Assembly (NCBI RefSeq): GCF_011075055.1
Contig: NC_058150.1
Span: 9,028,330-9,092,329 of the forward strand
Direction: 5' to 3'
Length of the DNA stretch: 64,000 bases
DNA from: Mangifera indica
Lineage: Eukaryota; Streptophyta; Magnoliopsida; Sapindales; Anacardiaceae
Under the pieces are notes generated by a model, which worked only from the letters and a program-made list of their open reading frames with translations, was not told where the DNA came from and searched no databases. Both the position numbers and the translations under genes were made by a program. Every line of letters starts with the position of its first letter. Within the stretch, counting starts at the first letter, position 1. Below, piece by piece: positions 11,022 through 22,945 of this stretch.

Positions 11022-13657
11022 ATGGCGGCAATTAGAAGCAGAACGAGCATGATCTTGATAGAAATGCTTCATCCTCGACCATTATCCTCCTCTGTTTTCA
11101 TATCACCTATCCGTTTCACTTTACCTGGCTTAGACCGCTTAACTCTCCAACCTTCACTTAGCTTTGGCGGTGTTCGCTGCGCCGCCTCTAATTCCGGCTC
11201 CGACAAGAAGGTATCGGCTCGGCTTTCTCAAGTTCAGCAATTATTGCAAGAAGCGGAGGAGCGAGCTAGCTCCGCTGGCAGTGAACCCATCCCTAAAATT
11301 ACGCTTGGTAAAGGAAATTCAATTATCATTTTCGTGTAACAGAGACTAGACATAATTAAACTAAATCCAATCAGCATTTGCTTACAGATCATGTGACTGT
11401 TAGTTTCGCTCGAAGTGGTGGGCCTGGAGGTCAAAATGTGAACAAAGGTATGCTGCTATCTACTTTTATTTTGTGTATTAATTTTGCTCATATTCGCCTT
11501 CTGAATATCATAATAATTATGTTACGTTAATTGATTTTGCAGTGAACACGAAGGTGGACATGCGTTTCAATGTTAAAAATGCATACTGGCTGAGTGACAG
11601 GGTCAGACAGAGGATTATGCAAATGGTTTGTTTTTATCATTTCTTATTGTATGTTTGAAAATCTTTGCGTGGAAATCAAAGTTAATCAAGATAAGAGCAT
11701 GGGATAAGAGTTCCATTATTTCGGATCAGTCAGTTTTGGGAGATCTTTAACTTTAGTATGATAGGAAAAAAAATTAAAAAATAAAAAAAGAAAGGAAGTG
11801 AGAGCAGGGCCTTCTATATATCACCTAGGATTTGTTGGGGCTTTTTTGATTGAATTCTAGAATCTTAGGATTCTATACTGACTAGAAAATTCGTATTTTT
11901 CTGTATCATGAAATTGTGAATGTTAAAATATTTCCAAAAGCTTGAATAGATTGTTATAGAATGCATAATCCCTGTGCAGTGAATAGTTATAAAACATGTA
12001 AAAATAATTGTTTGGGGATTAATGTCTTGTAAAAGTATGAATTCTAGACATGGGAGGTATCGATTTTATCAGCTATGAATTGAATGGCACGTTTCCCGTT
12101 TCCTAGCCATAAATATGAGAGACATTATAAATTATTATAGATAGTACGTGAATTTTCTGAAAATAGTGTGACTTTTGTATTATCGAGTTAGCTTCGTACT
12201 TTTTCTGTTGAAATTCATGAAATTGTATTCAGTTAGGTTGTTGTAAATGTTAAGAATATTTTGATTGAATGTATTTTTTAGTTATCATGTGATAAAAATA
12301 TTTCATGAAGGGCACTTGCAAACTCCTGTGGATTGCATCGTGCAAACATTCTCACACCTTTATGTAATTTCTCAAGATGTGCATTAACCCTGAGAATAAT
12401 CTTCTTTCTGTCATGTGGTTATTCCGGAGTGTATGTGTAAAATGTGTATATGGGTGGGTGGGTGTCTCCCAAATGGATGGCTTCATTTTAAATTTTGTTT
12501 AACTCTTTTGTTTGTGACTTGTCTAAAATTGGTCATGCTGCCCTTTTGCTTGTCTTTATTCAGGTTCTCGAATGATTGTTTTGTATTTGAACAGGAGAAA
12601 AATCGAATAAACAAGGATGGTGAAATTGTGATTTCGTCAACAAAGACTAGAACACAGAAGTTAGCTTCTGCTCCTTTTCTTTCTGCCTTCTATTTAGCTT
12701 ATCTGTTGCAAAAGCAAATAATTTGATTGTACCCTTCTCCTGCAGGGGTAACGTCGAAGATGCTTTGGGGAAATTACAGGTACCTTATTACTGTAATGAT
12801 AATTTGCTGCCATTTTTCCCATGAACTAAACTAGAGCTCGAAATATTATAAACTGCCCTTGAGTTTCATTTAATGCTGATGATATAGACAAGATTTTATC
12901 TGCATGTTGTCTGGCAGATTATTGAATTGACCATCATTGACATTCATTACATTAATCTTAAAGTAGATGTATCACCACTGGGTGAGATAATTTCATTGTA
13001 ACTGTGACCTTTAGCTCACATGCATTCACTAAACAGGCAATCATTGATGAGGCATCTTATGTCCCGCCACCTCCTTCTGAAGAGCAGAAGAAGAAAATTG
13101 CTAAGTTGTAAGGACTCAAACAACCCATGTTTTATGATATGATTTTGCTTTCGTTATTGCTCCTGCTGGTCTGTCATTTGCATTATTTTGATTTTATATA
13201 ATTTAGAGGTGATATTTGAGTATTCTATTTGCAACCTCCACTATCACTCTTCATGCAAATAGCAAATTCAATATATAAATAGATTCAACTCTTTCGGCTA
13301 TTATTATAAATCAAATTATCACTTAAATGAAATAATGTTAACCTGTAGTTACTATTATCTATAAAAGGACATATTAATAAAATGCAAACATAATAATTAT
13401 TTTTAGATATCGTAAATTGGAAGACAAACTCCATCAATATCTTCTTTAAAACTTTTGAGTATTAGGTGTAACTAAACACTATTAACTGTTGATTAAACAA
13501 CCCTCCTTTAGTGTTCTTAGATTTTGAAGGCCTCTGGATTGACCTACTGATTTTTATGTTTCAAAGGGCGGCAATCGGGGAGCAGAAACGCCTTAAAAGT
13601 AAAAAGGCCCTTTCAGATAAGAAGGCATTTAGGAGAAGTCGGGACAGTTGGGACTAA
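11022..13657 (+). CDS. Organellar class I release-factor-like protein (ICT1/ArfB-type peptidyl-tRNA hydrolase)
   Basis: Spliced from seven exons: 11022-11307, 11388-11447, 11543-11625, 12595-12659, 12746-12779, 13037-13107, 13567-13657; 690 nt, 229 residues. All introns are GT-AG and phases match. Residues 1 to about 50 are rich in Ser, Arg and Leu and look like a plastid or mitochondrial transit peptide. SGGPGGQNVNK at 105-115 is the catalytic GGQ loop that triggers peptidyl-tRNA hydrolysis. The protein lacks the codon-recognition domain of true release factors and ends in a basic tail (about 207-229, with KRLKSKKA and KKAFRRSR). These are the features of ICT1/ArfB proteins, which free ribosomes stalled on broken mRNAs. 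The closest plant match I recall is Arabidopsis At1g62850. The start sits in a good context (AAAAAATGGCG). Target organelle is not decided by sequence. Confidence 0.9.
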
Positions 13658-13903
13658 TTCAGTGTACATTAAAGTTTCAATTTTTTCAATTATTATATTC
13701 GTAGTGCCCTACAATTCGGAAGGCCTCGTGAGGGTAGAGACTACTGGATAGAAAGTCAGCAGTGCTTTTGGCCATGTTTCTAGTCAAAATCATGAGATGT
13801 CTTGATGTAAAATTGTAACACTATACTTTCATTAAGCATGCACTCGGTGTATTGTATTGGATTGGACCAATTTCTTAGGATTACATTGATTTGTACATAA
13901 TTG

Positions 13904-13909
13904 AATAAA
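13904..13909 (+). terminator. Candidate polyadenylation signal of the ICT1-like gene
   Basis: AATAAA, followed at once by a second overlapping AATAAA, lies about 250 bases after the stop codon in AT-rich sequence. Position is plausible but no transcript end is known. Confidence 0.4.
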
Positions 13910-15424
13910 TAAAATTGTTCTTTGGATAGGACTAATTGGACAAAGCAGTTAGATTCAAATTTTATAATTATATAATGATTCATTTAAATATTTGTAATAA
14001 TATTAAACTTTAAATTATGCCAAACTTTATGCATATGGATTTATTTATTTTACTCTCACCTTTATATGATGAATTACTATTGAACTCATCTACTTAGTTT
14101 AAAAAGTTTTATAGACACTTGAAGCATTAATGCATATGGATTTGTTTCTTTTCATTTTCTATGTGCCTACATTTTTTGGGAAAGCACTCTCTTGGTTCTT
14201 CGTGTAAGTTTGATTTCTTCACCTCCCAATTGAAAACTTTAACTCAAACAACAAATACAAAATATATTTGATTCAAAGTGACAGGAAAAAGAAATCCTGG
14301 AATCACTTTTTCCTGTCACAAGTTCAGAAAAAATTTCGGACTTACATCAGCTTCAACAAGCTAAAAATAGAAACACAGAACCCCACCCAATCCACGAATC
14401 ACTTTCAGATTTGCTTCACATTTAAGAAATTAAAAGCTAAAAATAAACATAAACTCAAAATCCAAACCCGAAAAATCCTAACACTCCATAACTAGGTGGA
14501 CCTAGCTTCCATAGCCAGGAAGTGCCCAGTTGTAGTGCTGAGTTGCGTTTCCAACAGGCATGTCATTGTGATTTTGGGCTCGCGTTTGGAGCAACAGAGT
14601 TGGTTGGCACAGCGCAGCCAAGCAGCAACAAATTACAGTTGGTTGGTGTGGGAAGAGGCGTGTCATGGTGGAGAAAAAGAAAGGATTGAGAGAGTGAGAA
14701 AGATAAAGAAAGGGTGATACGGGACTAGCTACGGTGTAGGATTCGAGAAAATCTAAGTCAGGTTTAGTCGTCCATGTAGACAACCTACATGGCAATTTGA
14801 CTATGTGACTAGATTTGGTAACGGAGGACAAACATCTAGCTCGGCTCAAGAAAATGGTTAATGTTCATGCGTGAAGAAGTATTACTTTGCTTCCATCCGT
14901 TTGGCTTCACCATTTTTGTGATGTAATTCTATTATGCCAACGCCTGGAACAATTGCCTAATTTAACACTAGCCTGTGTAAAATCCTTTAACGGGTCAGTC
15001 TAATGAAATATAGTTAATATAAGCTTACGTGTTGCATCGGGTTGTCATAAGTAACTTTGATATACGAGATTTGTCATTATCTTTCGACAAAATAGTTCAA
15101 TATAATGATAGTTTTACCATATTATTTGTGCTCTTGGTTAGAACAATTTTGAGACTATAAACATTTCTAAATTAACCACCATATGTTTTTATATAGTCCT
15201 CATGATTAAGTTATACGTTAATCCTCTTGTTAAGATTCTATCAATCAAAATATATTTATTAAACAAATATATATACATATATAGAATTTGTCGAAGAAAT
15301 TTATTTTTATTAAAATCATGATACACTGATTCAACAAAAATTATAAATTTAGGCTCAATGATTAAATTTAGAGTACGTATTTTAAGAAAATGGTGCCCCT
15401 CAAGTTCAGAGATTATGCATCTTT
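13910..15424. other. Intergenic DNA without recognised gene
   Basis: No supported protein. It holds a strong small hairpin (14279-14318) and a weaker one built on CCATGTAG/CTACATGG near 14770-14790. From about 15000 to 15180 phrases resemble dispersed sequences near 37060-37250. Open frames around 14500-14850 have no recognisable domain. Confidence 0.3.
14279..14318. repeat. Perfect 13-bp inverted repeat (hairpin)
   Basis: TGACAGGAAAAAG at 14279-14291 and its exact reverse complement at 14306-14318 enclose a 14-base spacer. Too short and AT-rich a context to call a microRNA; function unknown. Confidence 0.75.
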
Positions 15425-15814
15425 ATGGTAGAAGAACATAAAGAAGCAAGAGAATCAAAAGGGGAAAGAAAAGGTTCCATTTTGCAGGCAGGTGAAGAAA
15501 CTACTCAAGAACTGATTTCTAACCAAGAATTACAAACAGGAGCTCTACCTCCAGTTACATTCATTCAAGTTACAATGGCTGAAGCAATACAACATATGTT
15601 TGGTGGAAAATGGAAGAACTGGCGTAAATTTTCTTAAGGAAATAGAGGGGTTGAAATAGAGTTCTTAGGATAAAGGTAAAAGATGGTGTATGGATCGAAA
15701 AGGAATTAAGAGCTGTTGAAACATTGAAGTGTGATGATAAGGAATGACCAAATAATAAGAGCTTTGATTTGTTTGCTGGCTCTCCTCTCAGTAAAGTAGA
15801 GGGGAAAAGAGAAC
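15425..15814 (+). pseudogene. 5' part of a host gene broken by a copia insertion
   Basis: A 70-codon frame contains PPVTFIQVTMAEAIQHMFGG followed by KWKNWRKF, of higher coding quality than the surroundings. After it, in shifting frames, are EIEGL and KDGVWIEKELRAVETLKC (near 15640-15730) and SFDLFAGSPLSKVEGKREQ, ending at 15814. There the left LTR of the copia element begins. The sequence resumes on the other side at about 22789 with a frame reading DLEPLDLSLSLPNDLLP. I do not recognise the family with certainty; low-complexity acidic and Leu-Ser-rich stretches suggest a nuclear protein. Frameshifts and stops before the insertion show that it is not active. Confidence 0.5.
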
Positions 15815-16272
15815 AAGCTTTAATTCGAAATAATAATTTAATATTAACAGACATAGAATATAAAATATTGAATTCATATATTTAATTGAAAATAAAATTA
15901 ATAATTAAGGATATAAAAAAACTTGTCTGAGTCATATCTCTGAAACTAAGGATCTTCAAAAAACCACCTTAAACTTGAAAATATGTTATAACAGGTCTTC
16001 CACTTTAGAAACCTCCCAATAACGGCTTTGAATGGGTAAACGCAACAGAATTAGGTTTTGAAATAGGGGTTTAACCTATTTATAAAAAATTATCTAAACC
16101 CTCCTATTAAAAGTCCAAATAACCAACAAGGTGATCATGTCTTTTAAATGTATTGGACATGTCTTTATTGATCACTCAAACTCATCTGTAAACTAGCATT
16201 AGACTATCTAATTACTTGGTTTTATAAAAACAAAATATAATTAATGTTAGCCCATATAGGAAATTTCTAACA
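15815..16272 (-). repeat. 3' LTR of the copia element
   Basis: Aligns almost end to end with 22324-22788. Its outer edge (plus-strand left side) lacks the terminal TGT seen in the other LTR. A stretch near 16119-16140 differs from the partner LTR and instead matches internal sequence at 16549-16566. Confidence 0.85.
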
Positions 16273-16283
16273 TTCTCCCACTT
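16273..16283 (-). other. Polypurine tract of the copia element
   Basis: AAGTGGGAGAA on the minus strand lies directly before the 3' LTR, where second-strand DNA synthesis is primed. Confidence 0.7.
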
Positions 16284-17039
16284 AAGCAACATTAATTATT
16301 TATATTTTATTTAAAAAAAAACAATTTTGACTCTCGGGTAACCATCAATTTTAACTTTAAGTGGCCACTATTTTATAAAATGAAATAGTTTAAAGATAAA
16401 TTACACTATAATAAACAATCTAGTTGATGTGATCATCAATAACGAACCAAGACATTACTTTTATATTATATCAATACAAGATCGTCCTTAATTACAATTA
16501 CTAATAATCAAATCAATACGGATCAAATCGAGAGTGTGGTAGAATAGCAACCAACAAGGTGATCATAAGCAGTATTATATCTCTATCAGTCCACTTTATG
16601 ATTTCTCCATAACCTTTATGTTTTAGAAGAAACAAGAGAAACCTCTTTACTTCCAATGAAGTCTGTATATTTCAATTTTGCTCAAGACTAATGAAACATA
16701 CTCATACAACTATCATTTTCAAGGGAAACTTTATCTTGAGACACATGTTGTAACTTAACCTTAGACATGTACATATATCCATATACAAATAAATATATAT
16801 AATCAAACATCCATATAATAAGTTTTGCAAAACTCATAATTATAATAAATCATCCAATAAAATAATGTTATAAAGTCAAACAAAAAATAATCATAAATTA
16901 CTTTAAGACTCCCGCTAATCTAAGACATCAAAAGATTCTAACATACCTATATTCATCACATGACTTTTAAAAACAATCGGTTTGAGTTCTTTGGTTAGGG
17001 GATCGACCAACATCGCATCAATACTAATATGCTCCACCA

Positions 17040-20000
17040 TGATGTCTCATTTCTTTACGAGGTCCCTGATTGTAAGATATTTTAGTTCTATATGTTTTGA
17101 TTTACTACTGACTTTATTATTCTTGTAAAATAATATAGTTGTATAATTATCACAGTAGATCACAAGTAGTCTAGAAATGGAATCAATCATTCGAAGCTCA
17201 TAAATATAATTCTTCAACCATATGACATAGGTAGATGCCCCATAATAAGCAATAAACTCTACATACATGGTTGAAGATGCTACTAATGTCTACTTAACAC
17301 TTTTCTAAGATATGACCCACCTACAAGCATGAAAATGTATCATGAAGTGGATTTGAAGTCATCAGGATATCCACTGAAGTTTGAATAAGAATATCCCACC
17401 ATCTCAAGAGTTTCCATTCTTCTATACACAAGTATGAAATCTTTAGTCCTCTGCAAATATCTCATGAATTTCTTTGCTACTATCCGATGATCAGAACTAG
17501 GATCAACAGCATATCGACCAAGAACATTCACAACAGAGGCTATGTTAGGTCTCGTGCACATTTAGGCATACATCAGGCTCTCAATCATACTAGCATATAG
17601 TTTATCTTTCATGAATGCCATTTCAATATCATTTTGAGGACACTATTTGTTACTAAACCTATCTATTTTTATAATAGGTACATCGTTAGCTTTACAATCT
17701 TGCATCTGAAATCTTTTAAGAACATAAAGTACCAAAAGAGTAAACATGCTCCTACTGATCTTCATATACACACACTTATCAAATTTATTTTCAGTGAAGC
17801 CATGTGAGGTTACAACCTCATCAAACTTAAGATATCATTGCCGAGAGGCATGTTTTAAACCACAGATAGACTTTTTAAGTCTACATATCATATGTTGTTT
17901 CCCATCAACCATAAAACCATCTGGTTGTTTCATATACACCTCCTTATCAAGATTCCCATTGAGAAAAGTTGTCTTTACATCCATTTGATAAAGCTCCAAA
18001 TCAAAATATGCTACTAAGGCTATTATGATTCTAAACGAATCCTTTGAGGATACAGGTGAAAATTTCTCATTAAAGTGAATCCCTTCTCTCTGAGTAAACC
18101 CTTTTGCAACCAATTTTGCTTTGAATCTGTCTATCTTTCCCTTAGGATCTGTTTTATTTTTAAAGACCTATTTACAATCAATAGGCTTGAACCTTTTAGG
18201 TAGCTCCACAAGATCCCAAATCTTTTTTTTTTTCAGAGATTACATTTCATCTTCCATAGCCTTTATCCACATATTTATACTTGAGCTTTTAATCGATTCA
18301 GAAAATGAAACTGGATTAGTCATATCTCCAATATCATACTTATTTTCAACCAAATAAACATAGATGTCTAAAATGACAACTCTCTTTTGTCTTGTTAATC
18401 TCCTAAAAGGTACCTCAACTATAAGATCTTGAGTTATATTTTTAGGAATTTTAGTTTGTGGTGTAGGGGTTTATTAAGCTTCAGTTGTTTGTCTTTGCAC
18501 AAAATCATTTATCCTAGAGGGAGGAGACAAAGGGAATGTTACAACTCTTTCATGATCCTTGACAGAGGAACCAACAATGACATGAATCTCAACGGATACT
18601 AAAGCATCATAAACATTGAGTTCAAGGAACTTAGTAGTTTAAGACTCAATTATCCTTGTGCCACGAGAAGGATCATAGAACCTATATCCCTTAGAATGAG
18701 ACGGGTATCCAATAAAGTAACACCTAATGGAGCGAGGATCAAGCTTTTTTTCAGTAGGATTATAAATTCTAACCTCAGCACGACAACCCTAAACTTGAAA
18801 GTGGTTAAGGTTGGGCTTTCTACTAGTCCATAACTCAAAAGGTGTTTTGACAACTCTCTTACTAGGAACTCTATTCAGAATACATAAGACTGTTTTGATT
18901 AACTCTCCCTAAGGGTATTTAGGCAAATTAGTCCTACTCATCATGCTCCTTACTATATCCATAAGTGTGCGGTTATGCCTTTCTGCCACACTATTCCAGA
19001 CATGGTGTATTGAGCGATAATACCACATTCTTATAAGTACTTGGTGAACTGACCCATATGTTGACTTGAATCTTCATGTCTTCCATAGTACTTAGCTCTT
19101 CGATAAGATCTTACTACCTTAATAACTTTCTCCAATTGTTTTTCTATTTCAATTCTGAAGACTTTAAATTTCTCTAAAGCATCAAATTTTTCTTTAATCA
19201 AATAGAGGAACCCATAACAAGAAAAGTCATCAATAAAAGTGATAAAATATCGACAACCACAAATTGTAATTGAGTAAGGCCCACTAATATCACTGTGAAT
19301 TACTTCCAATAAATTTGAACTATGAGTTACTCCCTTCTTTTTAGTCTTGGTTAATTTTCCCCTAATGCAATCAATACAAGCTTCTAGATTCTCAGAATTT
19401 AATGAAGGAAGAATATTATCTTTTATCAGTCTTTCAATTCTCTCTTTAGAGATATGCCTAAGCCTTTTATGGCATAATAAAAAGGATTTTTCGTCAATCG
19501 AGGATCTTTTTCCCACATTATTTTCAATATTCATAGAAGCAGGATTTTTTATTAGGGCTAGACACATACAATATAATCCATTTTCCATAACAAATTCACC
19601 AACAACTTTAGAATTTAATGAAAATGCAATTGAAGATTTTTCAAACTTAAAACAAAATCCACACTTATCCAAAGTTGAAACTGAAATTAAATTCCTTCTA
19701 AATGAAGGTACATAGCATGTATTATTTAAAACTAACTCAAAACCACTTTTCAACCTAAGGCAAACAACTCTTATATATTCAACTTCAACTCCTGCATAGT
19801 TTTCAACTCTAAGTGTCTTCTTAACCTCACTTGGTCTCCTTTTGCTTTTGAACCCTTGTAAAGTAAAGGCAACATGCACAGTTGCTCCATCATCAAGCCA
19901 TCAAGAATTTGGGGATATATCAACAAAATTAGATTTAAAACACACAAGACTTAGTAGGTTACCTCTCTTTTCTAACTAAGACTTATATTTCATGCAATTC

Positions 20001-20760
20001 TTCTTCGTATGAAATTTTTTTCTTGCAAAAAAAGCACTTACCAGAATCTTTCTCCTCTATCACATTTGTATTTTTCTGACCTTGACTATGCCTTTTATTC
20101 CAATCAATTTTAGGAGCAGTTGGATCAAACTTGCATTTCTTATACCTTTTCTTACCATGATCATCTTTAGAATGAGAGACAAAAAGAACCATGTCACTCT
20201 TTTCCCTCTAGATTTTACAGTCAACACACTTAGTAATTAGGCTATCCAAGCTCTAAGTTCCTTCTGTGGTATTATAAGCGGTCTTGAGCTAGGAAAAGGT
20301 TTGAGGTAAGGTAGCCAAGGCATGATGAATAATAAACTCATCAGGTAAGAAGATCTTATGATTCTTGAGTTTGTTCTGAATGTGAACAAGCTTCAATATG
20401 TAGTCCCTAACACCCCCAGATTCAGTGTATCTCATACTAATTAGCTCAGTAACAAGAGATGAGGCTTCAACATTGTTAGAGATTTGAAATCATTTTCTAC
20501 AACAATGAAGAATTCCTTGGTAATCCCATCAATTGGTGGCCCACTGAGAAGATGTTCAACCACAATCTTTTTCATAGCCATCAAACATAAACAATTTGAC
20601 CTCTCCCACCTAACAAATAAATCCTTCTCTTCAATGGTACTTATATCAGTAGTATCAGCTGACTTATCTTGAACAAGTGTCATATCCTAATCACCCACAA
20701 CCATAGCAAACTCAATATCTTACTTCCATTGCTTGTAATTGTTTCCGCAAGACCTCAACA
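17040..20760 (-). pseudogene. Copia gag-pol polyprotein relic
   Basis: From upstream to downstream: a gag region (20683-20441, with RWERSNCLCLMAM and GITKEFF); a zinc-knuckle remnant (GKCFFCKKK near 20040, the rest of the CCHC lost); a 282-codon frame 19879-19031 with the pre-integrase/integrase zinc motif (CHKRLRH and CIDCIRGK), then VIHSDISGP and YFITFIDDFS, which carry the first two catalytic acids; a reverse transcriptase part (18113-17835) with MVAKGFTQREGIHF, QMDVKTTFLNG and LKKSICGLK; and an RNase H region (17561-17047) with MCTRPNIASVV and SKSKHIELKY. Stops and frameshifts separate the blocks. The YVDD active-site box of the reverse transcriptase was not found intact. Inactive. Confidence 0.85.
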
Positions 20761-20984
20761 GTGGCATTGTTATTGTTCACAAAAATGGAGACTAAAAGAA
20801 GATAATGCAACAAATTAAAACATGAGCAACAATTAATTAAAGTAGCTTTAAAAATAAACAATGAAACTTGATAAGCTACACCTTATAGGGATTCCTCGAG
20901 CATCATCATCTACTCACCTTTGGATAGAGAAAATGACATGCAATAAGGGTCCCAAACACAAGGTTATACATATAAACTTTATAG

Positions 20985-21163
20985 GGACCTTCAGAACATA
21001 TGATGTTCAAAAATAATATCACCTTTGGGTAGATATATTTTCTAGATCATAGTTCATTCTTTTCTTGATAGGGTAACAACTTTATGAAGACTTTTAGAAC
21101 ATATAATGTTCGAAAATAATATCACCTTTGGGTAGATATAATTTCTAGATCATAGTTCATTCT
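20985..21163. repeat. Tandem duplication in the copia leader (103-bp period)
   Basis: CACCTTTGGGTAGATATA followed by TTCTAGATCATAGTTCATTC appears at about 21020 and again 103 bp later, with flanking GAACATAT.ATGTTC. Further partial copies of CACCTTTGG.TAG lie near 20918 and 21232. It sits between the primer-binding site and gag. Confidence 0.75.
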
Positions 21164-22310
21164 CTAATTTATGAGATCGATTGATTTCTATAATTAACCT
21201 TATGTTTCCTTTATATTTAATACACACAATAACCACCTTTGGGTAGGAAATTATGTGCATTGAAATTATTGAATGTATCATTCATAAAGGGAATATTTTG
21301 TGATTCTCAAAATGTGTCACTTTGGCGATCAGTAGTCTAAGAACTCACAAATTATTCCTTGATACAAAATCATGTTGCTCTAATTTAAGATTTCATAAGA
21401 CCTAATCTTTATGATCTCAGACAATCTATTCCTAAGTTTGTTGCATCTAATTTTGTGAACAATAATTGAAAAAATTTATCTATAATATTTGAATTTTAAC
21501 AATTTTAAGCCCTAACAGAATAAAACACGCCAGCACAACAAGCAAATAATATGACACGTGCTGCTACGATCTAGGTAAAGTTTTTCACGCGCCTCCACAC
21601 ATCGCCAGAATGTCAGATGCATTGTCACCCGCCCAAACATGTTGTCATGTGCTTGAACATGTCATCATGTGCTTTCAAGCTCTTAGACACCCTCTCATGT
21701 GCGTTCACGCGCTTAGCACACCATCATGGTACGTGGAGTCACACACTAACCACCCAACTGGCTTGGTTCAGGTTTGGCCCAATAATTGTTCAGGTCAAAT
21801 GATCTGGTTTGACCAAATTTGGTCAAATGGGTTGTTTGACCCTATAGGTTAGGTAATCGGGTTAGGAAAACCCCATTTCGATCTATAACCTGAAGAAAAA
21901 GCTAGACGCTAATTTTTATGGTTTTGTCGCCTAATTTCACCATGACCGGCCACCAGAAAGCTGCCCGAAGACATCAGATCACTTTTTCGACGTCATGGAC
22001 AACATGGCGACGTTATTTGGTCATGATTGCAAGGCAGTAATCAAGATCAAAATTGGAAAATCTGATGTGGGGAATGGCTGCCGACAGTGCTTTAGTCATA
22101 GAGAAAGATCGCCATGGTTGCCACGGCTCACGTGGGCAGCAAATTCGGCAATGCTACTATCGGTGTGTACTATTATCGATTCTAGGGTTTGTTTATACAT
22201 GCATATTTTTAATCATAATAATAATTATCATAATAAACCCTAAAATGAATTTAAAAACAATCCTAATTTCAATTCTTATAAAATCTAGATTCTATATCTA
22301 TGTTGATTGA

Positions 22311-22321
22311 CTCTGATACCA
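22311..22321 (-). other. Primer-binding site of the copia element
   Basis: The minus strand reads TGGTATCAGAG, matching the 3' end of plant initiator methionine tRNA, three bases inside the 5' LTR edge. Confidence 0.85.
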
Positions 22322-22323
22322 TA

Positions 22324-22788
22324 TGTAAGCTTTAATTCGAAATAACAATTTAATATGAACATACATAGAATATTGAATATTGAATTGAATATAAAATTAA
22401 TAATTAGGGATATAGAAAAGTCTGTTTGAGTCATATCTCTGAAACCAAGGATCTTCAGAAAACCACTTAAAACTTGAAAATATATTATGACGGATCTTCA
22501 CTCTAGATACCTGCCTATGATGACTTTGAATAGGTAAGCGAATCAGAATTAGGTTTCGGAGTGGGGACATAGCGTATTTATAAGAAATTATCTGGACCCT
22601 CCCATTAAAGGTCCAAAATCAAAAGCCCACACTAAACCGTCCACCAAAACTAATAACTTTTAAGTGTATTGGGTATGTCTTTATTGATCACTCAAATTTA
22701 TCTGTAAACTGGCATTGAACTATCTAATTACCTGGTTTTATAAAAACAAAATATAATTAATGTTAGTCTATATAGGAAATTTCTAACA
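22324..22788 (-). repeat. 5' LTR of the copia element
   Basis: 465 bp, TG...CA ends (TGTTAGAAATTTCC to AAGCTTACA on the minus strand), partner of 15815-16272. Confidence 0.85.
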
Positions 22789-22790
22789 TT

Positions 22791-22945
22791 GAGAACAAAA
22801 CTTCAATGACAATGGCACAAACGAAAACGTTGATTTGGAACCTCTTGATCTCTCTCTAAGCTTACCAAATGACTTGCTACCAATTAGCGCTGGAAGTACA
22901 ATTGAAGCTCTTGGTTCTCCTGGCCAAGTAGAATTCAGTACTTAA
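22791..22945 (+). pseudogene. 3' part of the host gene broken by the copia element
   Basis: Directly after the 5' LTR a clean frame runs to a TAA at about 22943-22945: NFNDNGTNENVDLEPLDLSL, then SLPNDLLPI and EALGSPGQVEF. It follows naturally from the acidic end of the fragment at 15425-15814 (both sides share GAGAACAA), so the two pieces were once one exon or coding region. Family not identified. Confidence 0.5.

Larger units (their letters stand above)
15815..22788 (-). mobile_element. Ty1/copia LTR retrotransposon (degenerate, full span)
   Basis: A complete but decayed element on the minus strand: 5' LTR 22324-22788, primer-binding site 22311-22321, leader, gag and pol relics 20760-17040 in the order gag, integrase, reverse transcriptase, RNase H (the copia order), polypurine tract 16273-16283, 3' LTR 15815-16272. 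LTRs start TGTTAGAAATTT; the 5' copy ends in CA, the 3' copy has lost its last bases. GAGAACA occurs at both flanks (about 15809-15815 and 22791-22797), a likely target duplication with slightly eroded ends. The two LTRs differ at roughly one base in ten by eye, so the insertion is old. It splits the pseudogene on either side. Confidence 0.85.

Noticed and set aside
12415..12726. 103-codon frame overlapping exon 4 of the ICT1-like gene
   Set aside because: Only its small inner part (12595-12659) is coding, and that is explained by the spliced gene; the rest is intron.
14502..14849. 115-codon minus-strand frame
   Set aside because: No recognisable domain, overlapping frames of similar length on the other strand, and no splice or promoter context.
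19347..19715. 122-codon plus-strand frame
   Set aside because: Antisense to the copia integrase frame, which carries recognisable motifs.
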